A DNA stretch of 64,000 nucleotides from Zingiber officinale (taxonomy: Eukaryota > Streptophyta > Magnoliopsida > Zingiberales > Zingiberaceae). Positions 10,906 to 23,505 of this stretch are shown in pieces. Where the stretch lies: the NCBI RefSeq assembly GCF_018446385.1, contig NC_055989.1, positions 137,047,004 through 137,111,003 of the forward strand, read 5' to 3'. The notes beneath the pieces are model-generated. The model worked only from the letters and a program-made list of their open reading frames with translations, did no database searches and was not told the DNA's origin. A program made the translations under genes and the position numbers. Within the stretch, counting starts at the first letter, position 1, and every line of letters begins with the position of its first letter.

Positions 10906-11972
10906 ATCTAGTAAGAATCAGTATTTTCTTTATTACTCTATAATTTTTTGACATACATTATGTTTTGATTATTGTATGTACCTAAGTTTAAAAACATTCA
11001 TGGGATTTTATTTGGTTGACACTTTGAAATATAATATCATGATTTACTTCTGTTATTTAGCATTTGGTGCTTATAAATGTGATATAAATTTTTTTTTGAA
11101 ATCATAAGTTTGGATTATAATTTACTCTTGCAGTTTAGCAAAAAGTATTTACAAATATGATTTGACTTTTTTTGAGATCACCTTAAGATATGTTAAAAAT
11201 TGACATATATTGATCACATGTCATGTAATTTTCATATTATACATCTGTATCTTGATCTTGTCATTAATGACATTATTATTGTGATTACTATCGGGACTTG
11301 TTATGATCATATGCAGTAGTTATGACTTTTTTAGTTCTATACTAATGAAATTAATGGACCAAATTATTTACAAGGGTATTCTATACCCATAAATTTTGAT
11401 ATCAACTAAAGTTGTACTTGTATTTCACATACAACTCACATGTATCCCAAGAAGGTGATTGCTGGATATTATTATTCCTATTACGTGGGTTTATTTATAT
11501 GCTACACATGTGAATACAATCTGAACTCTTTAAAGTGATCAAACTTATGTTTATTGGGATTCAGATTATTATATACTGGTTTAATATATAGAACCGTTTA
11601 ACCCATCCATTATCATCTAGGGGATGATAACAGATCGGATCTCTATATATAGAGGTAAGTATCCTAGGGTTTAGGGTAACTTGATAGAACTTTTAGTTTC
11701 TCATTGACCTAGAGTTTTTCAGCGTCGTTATCCTTAGCACCCTAGGAAGATCTTCTCCCTTTGGTTCCGCTTTTTCTTGTTCCTCAGAATCTTCTAGATG
11801 GCGCTAAATGATAAGGATGATGACTCCTTAATCAGGTTCCTTGTCATGTTTATTTATATATGCTTTAATTTTATGTCATGCTTTTGATGTAACTATATCT
11901 TCTTGTTCTTATTTTTCTGTTCTTATTTCAATTGTCTAGAATTTATGCGGCTTGGATTTATAAGTCCCAACA
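10906..11972 (+). repeat. Probable Copia 3' LTR
   Basis: Position directly after the pol remnant, a TCTATATATAGAGG promoter-like box at about 11640-11655, and a caaca end at 11968-11972 suggest the LTR of the same element. The polypurine tract and exact start are unclear, and no partner LTR is in the window. Confidence 0.4.
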
Positions 11973-13580
11973 GAGGAGAGACAAATTTTATGAAGGCCCC
12001 CTACATATATAGGTAATCTTTATGAAGAGAGTTATAGCCTTTGGGGCTACATTATATTGTAGGGGAATGACACATCAAATTGTCATCCATGTATATATTG
12101 ACGGTTTGATCCCAGCTACAATGCATTTGTAGGATTTTTTTCTCCAAATGAGACACGTAACTATGGGATGGTGGAGTTCTGGGTAGTCTACCATGAACAT
12201 TTTCCGATTTAATTTACTCTAGTAACAAGTAAGAAACTTTCGTCTGATTCGAACGATCGCAAGTTACTTGATTTAATATTTTTTTTTACAAAGAGAGTTA
12301 TAAAACACTAATTTTAAAGCTCTACCTGTAGTCTGTAGATATCTTAAAATTTTCATTATATTAAATTTAAAAATCATATAGTAAAGAATAAATTGAACCA
12401 GTACTGTGTGTACTGTGTAAATTTATGTTTAAACATAATATGTATATACACTAATATAATGTAATATAAACATCGCATATAAAAACATAATATATGATTA
12501 CTTAAAAATGTGGTGTGCATGGCTAAAGTGGGCTTACATTTTAGTTTATGATTTAAATAATGTAAAATTACAGCAAGTGCGTATCATCATTGAATACGTT
12601 TACTCGCAGTACTTCGATAATCCGTTTTTAACACAAATTATTATTAATTTTAAGAATAATAATTAATATATAAAGGAGATATTTATCTCATACGTCAAAA
12701 TTCATAAATGGGTATAATCATGATATATGAATATACAGACCGAAGTACGCATGACAAATATAAAACTATAAAATATATAGTTTTATGTATTTTGATAATG
12801 CACTATGTTAGAAATTTTGAGTTGACCTTAAACAAAACTAGTGTGTGATACAACCCCTTCAAAGATCATGCGTAGAGAGAGATTTTATAAAATTTGTGTT
12901 CACTATTATAGGCCAGCTTAGACAATTATAAAAATAATAATTTTTATTAATTTTGACTATATCTAGGATGATGGGTTTGATCCTAAAGAAAATTTTCATT
13001 AGTTATCAAGTTAAATCGAAAAATACATACGATGACTAACTCAGAAGTCCAGTATTTTTTGATTGCGCTCTCCATTTGAAATTTTTTTTTCTATAAATAT
13101 ATTATAATTGGAGATTGAACCGTCAATATCTAAGTGACAATCTAGACATCTTATCACGGTATCATAGCCTTGTGGATGAAGATTAGACAATTATAAAAAA
13201 AAAAATTGATTAATCAGATTGGATAATATCGAGTTTGGGATGATCGGTTCCGTCCCACGGAAAATTTTCACCGGTCATCAGGATAAATTAAGAAATGTTC
13301 ATAGTAGCATGCGGTTCAAGGATCCAACATTTTTTAATTACGTGCCACGTACTAAGAAAAGAAGCTTAGACAATTATAGAACGATAAAAAGACGGCATCA
13401 CAAGTGTACGTCAAAACTTTAATTTATCATTGAAGGTAAGGCAACAAATTAACCTTACCGAGCATACATTATGCAGTAGAAGAACCCAGCAATAATATAT
13501 ATGGAGAAATACACTGGATGTCCAAGCTTGTCTTTGCTTGGTTTACAAATATATTCTATATTATATATTATATATAATGT
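11973..13580. other. Intergenic AT-rich DNA with one diverged duplicated unit
   Basis: No gene is seen. A unit beginning gcttagacaattataaaa occurs at about 12910 and again at 13180, each followed by gatgNNNggtt...gaaaattttca...catca. It is a diverged direct repeat of roughly 150-200 bases. A third gcttagacaattata is at 13365. The rest is AT-rich without structure. Confidence 0.5.
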
Positions 13581-13612
13581 ATAATTATTTCTCAACCCTG
13601 AACTTTGCGCTT

Positions 13613-16509
13613 TCATTTCTGCTCGGCCTTCTCCGGCTCCGGCACGGTGCCATCGTTGCCGGCGAGGGCCATGTACTTATCCTTCCTGGTGAAGTGAGTG
13701 CATTCATATGAGAGAACTGAGCCAATCGCACGCTGTATATAGTTGGCGACCTCGTGGCTGGACTTGCTACCGCCACCGCAAGTGATCTCGACAGGCAGCT
13801 TGTCGAGGAAAGTGATATGGTAGGCCGGGGTGGGGTTCATGAAGAAGTAGAACGAGTCCATCCCCTTCCATCCCCTGCTCCTGGTTCCATGGAACATGCT
13901 CATGCTGTTCGCCATCGCCACCGGGATGATCTCGTCCGTCAGCTCCGCGAAGAGCGAGGAGAAACGCAGCAGAAAGGGCTCACGGCACGTGGTGCCCTCG
14001 GGGCAGATCACCAGGTCCCCCTCCTGCAGCATCCTCTTAATCATGGCGGCGTCGCCTGCGCGATCGCGAGTGAGGCGCACGGTGGGGATGGGCGAGATGA
14101 TCTCGGAGAGACGTGAGACGGAGTAGGTGACGCAAGCAATGGGGCGGCGGAGAGCAATTGAGAGGATGACCGGGTCGAGCAAGGTACGGTGGGAGCAGAC
14201 GAAGAGGACGCCGGAGCGACCCGTGGCCTTCTGCGGGGGCGGCGGCGGCGTCCCGCGAACCGTGATGCGGACGCCCAGCGCGCGGAATGCGAGATAGGTG
14301 AAGCGCAGAGGGAGCAGCGATCCGGCGGCGACGCGGAGACAGGAGAGGGGGAAGGCGACGGGGAGCCAGAGGAGGGTGAGGAGGGCCAGCAGCGGCGTCG
14401 GTCGCAGGGCCAGCCGGCCGTCGTGGAAGACGACGGGTTTCGGCAGCTTCTCTATCGGGACGGGCTTCAAGCCTGGTTTAGGTTGCACCACGTAGCCTTC
14501 CTGTTACAGGCATGCACTACTATTACTCATTAAAGGTGGTTGGACGATAGATCTCATTAAGATGCATCTTTCTTCGCCATAATATATAATCTATATGCTG
14601 GTGCAGTCCGAATAAGATTCCCGTCAATTCGTTATTAGATCAATCAATATAGAGGAGATAAGGCATGAGAGAAAATATACTGGGACACGTCAAATTTTGA
14701 TCGACTTAACGTGACAATATTTCATATCTCAATCATCGCATTGCTCAGAGGGACCATTGATTCAGTGCCAAGCATCTAGTTGGAGTGTCATAATCAACTG
14801 AATCAAACTCTTTGCATTATATCTGTCATTGTTTCATGATTCAGTGTGACGGTTTCTGATCATTCTCCGCTAAGAATATGTTTTTTTTTGGTTCAGAAGT
14901 CATTGGCTCGATTAATAAATTACTTTCTTTTATCTCAATTTTCATCAGCATTTGTTTGACCTAATCATTAATGATAGGAACTAAAAAAAATCAGGTGATT
15001 GATTGGTATAAGTCAATAGAATTGGGCAATATATATGATCGGTAGATTTGGTTAAATAATTTGATTAAGGCATTTAATTTAGTTGCAGTAGACAGGTTTG
15101 ATGACCTGATTGGGTCAATCAAGGTGAGGATAGGCTGAACCTAAGGAGCATAGGGCAGTTGATTAAGTCGAGATGAGCCTAATCGAGCTAATGACCAACT
15201 GATCTAGTCAAGCTAGGGGCATCGATCAATCTTGTTTAAATCCAATTTAAACAAGAGATATTTACTTCAATAGAGTTAGGGAGCTTGTGAAATTTGATTG
15301 GATCAATCAATTTAATTGGCCAATTGTTTTAAGTTAGTTGGTTTGAATAGCTCAATCTATTTGGGTTGGTCAAATCACTCACTTGAATGGATATATCTAA
15401 ACGACATATCCGATTTATATTGGCCAAACATGCTCTATTTATATCAGACAAACATATTTTTCAACAACATTAATGCCCTCTTTAAACAACACAACAAAAA
15501 TTTAATTTCTCACTAAAAATCCTTTAAGAATTATTTTTCATAAATAAATTATTTTATCAAAAAAAAAGTTCTCTAACTTTCTTCTTCCAATTATTTCTTT
15601 CTCATACAGACTAGTTTAATTTTATAAAAAATATAAATACCTAGTAGATAGATAAATTGATATAGGGTAGTGATTATTATAGTACGTTGTCTATATTAAA
15701 CACATTTAAAAAATTTCAAAAAATATATTTTAGTGATTCAAAATATTTAAATTCTAGAATGCTGTGAACTAGTATATTAATATTTCCGTAGGCAGTTTAA
15801 TCTATTCGTTCATGTGAAAAATAAATAAATAAATAAATATAGCATTAAAGAAAGAGAGTTAACTGTTAAAGACATAAATAAATACCTGACAGAGCTGCAT
15901 GAATGGGTAATCGGTCTCCCTGTCGCCCAGGCCTAACTGCGGCGATTCTTCCGGCAGCTGCTTCCTCATGGCCGCAGCCTTGTTCCGGCCAACGAGAACC
16001 CCGGAGCGGCTGACGAAGCCGGTGGCTCGGCCCTTGTACGCCTCGATCTCCGTCCCAATCACAAGATGGACACCGAGGTATTCCTTCAAGAAGGGCTCCA
16101 CCATGATCCTGGGGTTCGCCGTCAGCACGCACCTCCGCCCGCACGCCGAGAACACCCGCCACGCTTCAGGGTGGAGGTCCGTGGAGTAGAACTTGGGCAG
16201 CACCGCCTGCGCCGCCGACTCGATGTCTGTGACGCGTGCCCCGGCAAAAGTGGCGAAAATAAGCACCTGGACGCCGGCCGACTCCGACACGGAGTAGTAG
16301 AGCAGGGCGGCCAGAGGCGAGGCGAGAAGCAGCAGGAGGAGCCTCAAGGGGCCCCCTACATCGTAGGCCACCAGGGCGAAGTAGGGAAAGGAGCTGCGGC
16401 CGAGGAGCAAGGTGCCGTCCATGTCAGCCACCACAGTGTGGCTCTCACGGCCCACCGACGAGCAGTGGTCTATGCTCTTGAATGCCGCTGCACCGTCGAA
16501 TGCCACCAT
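13613..16509 (-). CDS. sn-glycerol-3-phosphate acyltransferase, RAM2/GPAT6 type, two exons
   Basis: Exon 1 is 16509-15886 (208 codons, phase 0). The intron of 1385 bp has donor CAG/GTATTT and acceptor AACAG. Exon 2 is 14500-13613. The product is 503 residues, typical for land-plant ER GPATs that make sn-2 acyl-glycerols for cutin or symbiotic lipid export. The N-terminal HAD phosphatase has DMDGT (Asp29, Asp31), Lys159 and GDRETD (195-200), so the phosphatase looks active and the product is predicted to be 2-monoacylglycerol. Acyltransferase blocks are HRTLLDP (312-318), RDR (353-355), [10 protein letters not shown] (374-383) and IIPVAM (399-404). Hydrophobic membrane segments lie near 42-75 and 245-275. 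The sequence is closest in my memory to RAM2, the arbuscular-mycorrhiza enzyme, but GPAT6-type cutin enzymes are near. Only a tree would separate them. Exons are GC-rich against AT-rich surroundings. Confidence 0.95.
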
Positions 16510-16592
16510 TCTCCCTCTTCCTTAACTCAGTAACCTAGCTAGCTCGGAGCTTAGCTATCTGATACGCTTCCGTTGCACATTTCCGCACAAAA

Positions 16593-16600
16593 TTTATAGA
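16593..16600 (-). promoter_or_regulatory. TATA box of the GPAT gene
   Basis: TCTATAAA on the minus strand, 84 bases before the ATG at 16509. This leaves a 5' leader of about 50 bases. Confidence 0.6.
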
Positions 16601-16986
16601 CGGAGGCTGCGGAAGCAATTGACGTTTAATTTAACGAATTGATGGCGTGAGAGTGAAATAGTTGGTCGGTAATCAGAGCTTCACCTTCGCTTCGCAATTT
16701 TTCAAGCAAGGATCCTTAGGATTTAACGCCAGTCTGCGTTCCAACGCATGGTTATTAATTGGGTAATGAATATTCTTGCTATGTTATTAATGAATTAGCT
16801 AGCTGTTGTAATCACCACCGTCATTGTGTTATGCTAGACGTGAACTAAACTCAATTAAGAGCATCCGTAAAAGGTTTTAGTTCAAGAGGGTATGTATCTA
16901 AATATCCCCAAATTTTAAATCCCCATGTGGAGATTGGGATATTAGAAATTATCAGGCAAAAAGTTTTACATATGATTTTTTTTATA

Positions 16987-17440
16987 AGAGTATGCACAGT
17001 AATATTAAATATTTCTTCCAAATATTTATGATCCTCATATTTACATCATCAATTAAATATCTATTCCTTAAATATTTCAAATTCCACAATCAAATATCCA
17101 ACAAATCAAATATTTATGGAACATTCCTATTAAATATTCTACTCTCAAATATTTTAAATTCTACCGTTATATATTTTATTTTAAAAAAAAATAAAGAAAG
17201 AGACACCATATGACTCTATGTCATGTGATTTCAAATCCCCTTCCAATGGAGTATATTTGGAGAAATACCCCCTAAGATGGATGCCCTAAGATATTTGATG
17301 AGTGAACCCATAAATATTTGGTTTGAGGAATATTTGAATATGAAATTTGAGATATTTGAGCGAGATATTTGATTGATGATATAGACATGTGAACCACACG
17401 AATATTTGAGAAAAATATTTACTCTTATTGTAGATACTCT
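16987..17440. mobile_element. Foldback MITE-like element, ~455 bp
   Basis: The left end agagtatgcacagtaata and the inverted right end agagtatctacaataaga are similar. The interior repeats caaatattt on one arm and aaatatttg on the other, so the two halves can pair over most of their length. It lies about 480 bases upstream of the GPAT start. Target duplication was not resolved, so the superfamily (hAT-like by its ends) is a guess. Confidence 0.55.
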
Positions 17441-18020
17441 AAAGGTAACTAATTGGCCCACGTGGGGCAAGATATCATAGTTAGACTCTCCAATGATAGG
17501 TCAGGGATCTAGAGTTCGAGACTCAGTTGTAGCGTATTTTTGAATATTTTTCTCCTTAATGGGTAACAAACTTGAGAATGTTGGTCTATCAAGATGGGGT
17601 TCTATGTGCAATTCCCCGATTTACCATGGTAGACAGTGGAAAACTTTTGTGGGGTCGAGCCGATCACCCCAGGTTCAACGTTACCTGACCTAATTAATTT
17701 TTTTTTTTTAAAGATGACTAATTGACGCCTGACAAAATAATGATTATTCTACGGACTTATTTTTCCAGAGGAATTGCAAAGAAAGAGGTCGAGAATTCGA
17801 TAAATGAAAAGGAGTCATCTCTCTAGATTTAAACGAAAATAATTTTATTTTTAAAATCACAATAGAATATCTAACATCAACCCATATAAGAGTTTAAATA
17901 GATGTAAAATATTAAGATCCAAAAAAAAAAAAAAAAGCCAAATAAATCCTAAAATAAATTCAAGATCCTAAGATGTAAAAAGACAAAAAAAAATCTCTAA
18001 ATAATGATAAAAATTATTCA
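17441..18020. other. Intergenic DNA
   Basis: No gene. Bases 17560-17690 contain a gggttc...ccccgattta...gtggggtcgagccgatcacccc segment that looks like a decayed dispersed repeat. The rest is A-rich. Confidence 0.4.
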
Positions 18021-18021
18021 G

Positions 18022-18400
18022 ATCCTCCCGTATCAATCGTTCCAAGTTGAAAATAATTCATCCTTGAATTTAAAGTAGTATTAGGTGATAGTCCGAGGCA
18101 CATCCTTGGTATTCTTAGCAAAATCTCCTAACAGCTGCTGCTGCATTTTTGTTAATTTTTCTTTAACAATTCTATAAAAAAACCACCACGTTTAGATGAT
18201 GGAGCTACGAAACAATGGCACAATTTGTGAGAGCCTCCTACATCAGTCATCCCAAGTTAAAAATAACTTAGCCTTGAGTTTAAAGTAATATTAGATGGTA
18301 GTCCGGAGCCACATCCTTTGACATTAACTTAGCAAAATCTCCTAACAGGAGTTACGTTTCTGTTAGTCTTTCTTTAACAACTCTATAAAAAGCCACCAAA
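18022..18400. repeat. Direct duplication of a ~175-bp unit
   Basis: The block from gatcctcccgtatcaatcgttcc to caattctataaaaaaaccaccac (18022-18189) recurs as gagcctcctacatcagtcatccc to caactctataaaaagccacca (18231-18399), with shared cores such as agcaaaatctcctaacag. The spacing is about 210 bases. It looks like part of a decayed repeat family and not like a gene. Confidence 0.75.
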
Positions 18401-19930
18401 AGGTTATGGTCCCTGAATCATACAATTTGATTGGTTCATTAGATAAGCCGACTTTGAGCTACTTGAAAAAAGTTACACTTTGCCCCATGTTGCGATGGAT
18501 GCATGCACGCACACAAGTTGCTCACGTTTGTTCCTTTTATTAGAGATCGTGCACTGTAACCTAACTCCTATTATAAAAAAATTAATTTAATATTATATTT
18601 TATTTTAACTAAAAAATTAAAAAAATATGATATTTAATATATGAGACTAAAGAGAATTTTATATTTTCTAATTAATAAAATCCAATTGATTAATAAAAAA
18701 ATTTTCTAATAATATATTCTCTAACTCTATATCAATGATTGATTAATAATTTTTTTAAAATAATACTAGTTTTGAAAAGTTGAAAAGAGAATAAAATATT
18801 AACATGATTTTAATTTTAATTTCATTAAAATCAATTAATAACATGTGAATATTCTTAATAAAATATTGAAATTATAGGCGTGCATAAATATTGATGCACC
18901 GTCAGACCCACAGTTGGTTACGTTTATTCCTACCTCGCAATTGTCCACCCTAAAAAAAATATTATAAAATTAAAGTTTTTGTTTGATAAGCTGAAAAATC
19001 ATTTTGAAATTATTACAAAATTAATGAAGTAAACATGTGATTTTACTGAACGTTTTTCATGCCGCGCCATAACAAAATGACAAAAAAAAAAAAGGAAATA
19101 AAGTATCGAGCCACCTCTTAAATAGGACATTAATCCTCAGGGGACGAACCATATATATGAGAATCCATCCATATCTAATAAAATAACTCAATCATTCAAA
19201 TTCCATTTTGACTTCATTGTGAGGACAACTATTACTAAATTACAAAAAATATATGAATCCACCATATTAGCGGTCTCTCAGCCTGTTCATTACCATTGAA
19301 AGGAAAGTAACGTAGAGAAACCTAAGTAGCAAGTAGATTTACAGAGGTGATGAAACCCTATGTGTAGTGACGGATCTAGAAATTTAAATATGGAAGGACG
19401 ATCGCGGTATGAGTTGAGCACAACTAATTTTTTTTTAACAGTCAATTAATTATATGTAATTAACAAGTATTTTTTAAATAACTTCGCATACAATTTACCG
19501 TCATGGATCTATTTCGTTCAATTACTTAACAACACCTCGAATTAAATTCTGATGATTAACAAAGATATAAATATCTTGATATTTTCACTATCGAGGGGTA
19601 AAATAATAGACTCATCGAATAAGGAGTCAATTGCAGAGGACATATATTTTTGAAAAAAAAAAATCCTCCAATCTTCTAATTATTTGAGAGTGAACTGAAA
19701 ATTAATCTGAGAACAAATGGTAAAAAAACACTTATAGGAATGAAGTCATCTTTTAACTTAAAAAAAATTAGAGACATCTTATTACAAAATTTATATTATT
19801 TTATTTTTAAAGAATTTAAAATTTATATAAGTTAGCTCATAATTAAATCGGGTGACCGTCCCGAGTTAATAGTACGGTAAAAGAAAGAGGCGGCGTTTTT
19901 CGCAACCTCTTCATCAGGAGCTTCTCTTTC
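18401..19930. other. Intergenic AT-rich DNA
   Basis: No supported feature. Long A/T runs and no coding signal. Confidence 0.4.
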
Positions 19931-20300
19931 TCTTGGAACCTCGATCCTGTGGCGACACAAACTCGGAGCTGAAGAGACATCGCCGCCGCCGCCGCCGCCT
20001 CTTTATCCTTTTATCAACACAATTTAAGTAGTAGACCCACTGGGCCGATCCGAAGATGGTTGGCCTCTTCGTTTTCTCAGTTGTTGGCCTTGGATTCCAC
20101 TTCCTCGCCGCCCTCGAGAGTCACAACTCGCCTGGAACCCCATAATACTAGGGATTCCACCGCCGACGCGTTGTGGATCCGCCCCTGCCTATGTGGAGAT
20201 TTGATCTTCAAATTCTACAGTCTTATTCTAAACACTTATCACGGAACCATGCTCCCGATAGCTACTATTACTAAATTAAGTTGGCAAAAAAGCGACGGCA
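19931..20300 (+). other. GC-rich island, possible first exon of a lost gene
   Basis: A leader-like stretch with a (GCC)6 run at 19980-19998 precedes an ATG at 20056. The frame 20056-20145 encodes only 29 residues (MVGLFVFSVVGLGFH...), with a hydrophobic N-terminus, then TAA. Base composition is far above the surroundings. It may be the 5' end of a truncated gene or a captured fragment. No family was recognised and no downstream exon is apparent. Confidence 0.25.
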
Positions 20301-21291
20301 AACCATTACTAAATTAAGATACCATCGCAAGTGGACATAAATTTATCTAGGGAAGGAATAGACACTGCCATAACAATTGGGAATATATAATATTTATATT
20401 ATAAAATTAGTAAAATTAATAGATATAAAATTTTATTTTTCAGAGCTTCGACATTAATGTTGTTAAATGTGTTGAATCAATAGAGTGGGTGAATTAGACA
20501 TGTATCATTTTTGTTATTCGGTTGTGTTCGTCTATATAATTTGTTAGTTGCACAATAGAAATGTAAAACATAATAAACATAAAAAGACAAGCACACAAAA
20601 ATATATATTAATTTATATGGTTCAAAACTCTGAATTCCTACTCTACGATCTACCTACGATCTGTCGTTGTCTTTTAGAAGTTACTATTATATTTTCTCTT
20701 CTTCAAATACCTAGGAAGGAGAAAAAACTTCCTGCATTTTCTATTCTTGTAGCAAATAAAAAGGACACAAATATGCAACTTAGCAACTAAATAACAAAAT
20801 AGTAGCGGGAATAAAAAAAATATATATGGAAGAACTTTGAATGCTTGATTTTGATTTTTGTCGATTGCTCACAATGACCTAGAATACTATAGCACTCTCT
20901 TTGAAACTGCATGAATGTTGTTGTTTGAGCAATCTTCACTTTCCTTTTATAATTGTTGTTCGATCGCAATTAATCAGCTGATCTGCTACTCTATTATCTA
21001 CGACAACTATTGTCTGATCATTACAACTTTCAACCTTATTTGAACAGGATCAGTTCTATCGGCTCGTATAACTATATCCTTGAGTGTTAAGAAGATAGGC
21101 AACACAATCTAGTTGATGATATAAAATCTCCATATCAAAACATGATTAACAGCTAAGTGTAGGAGTACGAAGATAAAAGAGTATCTCTTCCTTTTCATCT
21201 TCCAACCCTTTCGCCTTCTTTTATTAATGGAGATAGAAGAAGAGTAATCTTTCTCTATAAAAGAGCGTCCAAGATAATTGGTGCATGGAGA
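20301..21291. other. Intergenic DNA left of a Copia end
   Basis: AT-rich, no coding signal. Bases 21180-21245 resemble part of the adjoining LTR (cttcatctt and a tctcttcc/ttattaatgga stretch), which hints at an older related insertion. Confidence 0.35.
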
Positions 21292-21772
21292 TGTTGATAG
21301 TTCTAAAGTATGAAAAATACATAAATACAAAAACTGTAAAACTCACAGTGATATCCCATAGTAGATCTTGATCTTCTCTTTTCGTACAAAACGAAAAATT
21401 CATGATGATACTCGAAGAAGAATATCAGAGAAGATATCGAAGAATAACTTGTCGTCGGAAGAACGATCACGAATAAATCGGAAAGCTCTTCAAGATTCCA
21501 CGAGCTAAATCCCTCCTAATGGATGTTTTCCTCTTACAATCTTGTGTACATGGATGAACCTTGCATAGAGACCTTTCACATATGGGACGAACTCGACTTT
21601 GCACAAACCTCACACATAGCAAGCTCCTGCAAAACTCCCCCTTTTTCTTCTTTGGATTGGACGTATATATATAAGAGGAAGATAACTCTTCCTCTCCCTC
21701 TATTAATAGAGGAATTAAATGAGCTGCAAGATGAAGGGGAAGGGCTACTCTTTCATCTTCTTAACTCTAACA
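21292..21772 (-). repeat. Copia 3' LTR, minus orientation, 481 bp
   Basis: On the minus strand it begins TGTTAGAGTTAAG at 21772 and ends ...ATCAACA at 21292. The polypurine-like GAGTGGGAGA lies directly before its start (21773-21782). The adjoining internal sequence reads as Copia RNase H in the same orientation, which supports the call. The matching 5' LTR is absent. Confidence 0.65.
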
Positions 21773-23280
21773 TCTCCCACTCGTTCAAGTCAATCCATAA
21801 AGGTCACTAGTCACAAAGATCATGTAAGTCATATAGATTATATTGTAATCAAGTCACAAAGACCAGAGGAAAACACTAATTAGTTACAAAGACCAAGTAA
21901 GAACATCCAATCCATACTTTAAGGAAAATAGTTCGTGCGACAGCAAACACACTGAGTAATTATTGCTAAGAAGATTATTACTCCTTACATAGTTGCTCTA
22001 AAGAATGAATCAGATACATTCTCATAATGACACATAGCCTCTCTCTTGGTGGTACATATCCGTTATCCAGGAAATATACAATCTCTCAATAGCACACAAC
22101 CATTATCTTGGAGATATTCATGTCTTGCTATTTACTCAGATTAAATAATCTTCATTTACATCAATATGAATATTTCTAATCTCTCATAATGACTATTATG
22201 TCAAGAGCATGTTCCATATTCAATATTCACAATCATTTCTATCATAACAGAAATGGGTCGACCAGTAAATAACATTAAAAGATGCAAATCTATTTATTCT
22301 TCCTTTTTAGCTAGAATCTATTCATTTTAATCAATCGCTTTTCTAATTATGCTTCATAGAATGAATCATCCATAGGTAATAGAAAATATGCTAAAGTAGC
22401 AGACATTGATTATAACTTCAAGTAGACAGCTAAATAGTCACTGAGGGTAAAATTGAGATTAATTTATAATCTCAAGGGGCTCATATAGTAGAGAAGCAGG
22501 GATCCATTCTCCTACTACCCTTCTTGTCACCATAGCACATGTGGTATGAATCACATTCTATGATGTTATTTCTTTACTAAAAAGAGTGCATGCTTTTCTC
22601 AAATTTTAACATCGTACATATTTTGATCTAGACATACCTAATGTCTAATCCTGAATTCAACATATAAATTCCAATCTGGCCTTGGGTACATTTACTTCGA
22701 TCATTACATAAATGATCTTATCTTAACGTAATTATCAAGACGACCTTAATTTATAGGTATGTCTCTATTCACAGCTATATAAGTTATCTCATAAGTAACA
22801 ATCTTACCTCGATTTATACTTAACAAATAGAGATGATTGTCCATGTGAGTGGACCAATCTCAATCTGCCAACATGCTCATCGAGACTTTAATCCAAAATG
22901 CAACAATATATACACTGAATAGATCATGATATTTTACAACGTGTTACATTTTACGAAGTCACAAAACTTCCCATATCCTTGAAATGACTCTTTAGTCAAT
23001 AGTTTAGTAAAAGAATTTGTAAGCATAGTACGTGTATGGATATACTCAAGAATTATCATTTTCTTGTCCACAATATCCCTTACAAAATTATGTTTAATTC
23101 TATATGTTTTCCTTTGCTGTAATATTTGGGATCCTCAACTTGACTATTACAGTACACTGTAATAGGACTCCCACTGTCCTCAATAATCTTCAAATGCTTC
23201 AGGAAACTTTTCAACCAGACAGCTTGTTGCATAACTGATGCACAAGCTACACAACTTCCATTGTCGACAAGGCTACACAA
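21773..23280 (-). pseudogene. Copia 3' internal region with RNase H remnant
   Basis: On the minus strand, 23280-23080 reads SVMQQAVWLKSFLKHL...ITVYCNSQ...KGKHIELN. It continues past stops into a decayed LEYIHTR...KLLTKESF segment near 23040-22960, the C-terminal RNase H and tail of a Copia polyprotein. The ~1.2 kb between this and the LTR is non-coding. The element is cut at 23280, where a different, plus-oriented LTR piece begins. Confidence 0.75.
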
Positions 23281-23505
23281 GCCTCGTCCGATCGGCCTCT
23301 CCTGTTAGGCCCGTCTGCCTCATTCGACCGACCTCTTTGCTCGGATGCTCTGCTCACTCAGTCACTCTGAGGTTGACACTTGGATAAAAACTAGCCCCTG
23401 CTGGCAGTTTGAGATCATCTGCTCAGGTCATCTCAACTGTAAGTTGAATTTAAATTCTGTGTAATTTTTAAATTCAACTGAGTCCCCTAAAAATCTCCGG
23501 TAACA
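23281..23505 (+). repeat. Copia LTR 3' fragment
   Basis: The end ...gtttgagatcatctgctcaggt...ccctaaaaatctccggtaaca has the same architecture as the LTR ends at 37680-37787 and 43085-43189 (agctcaagt, taagtttgaattta, aaaatctc, taaca). It is a related, truncated LTR joined head-on to the minus-strand Copia remnant. Confidence 0.6.

Noticed and set aside
13754-14533. Plus-strand frames opposite GPAT exon 2
   Set aside because: Shadows of a well-supported minus-strand coding exon with high GC. No family features.
16066-16533. 155-codon plus-strand frame opposite GPAT exon 1
   Set aside because: Shadow of the coding strand. Composition is that of antisense GC-rich codons.
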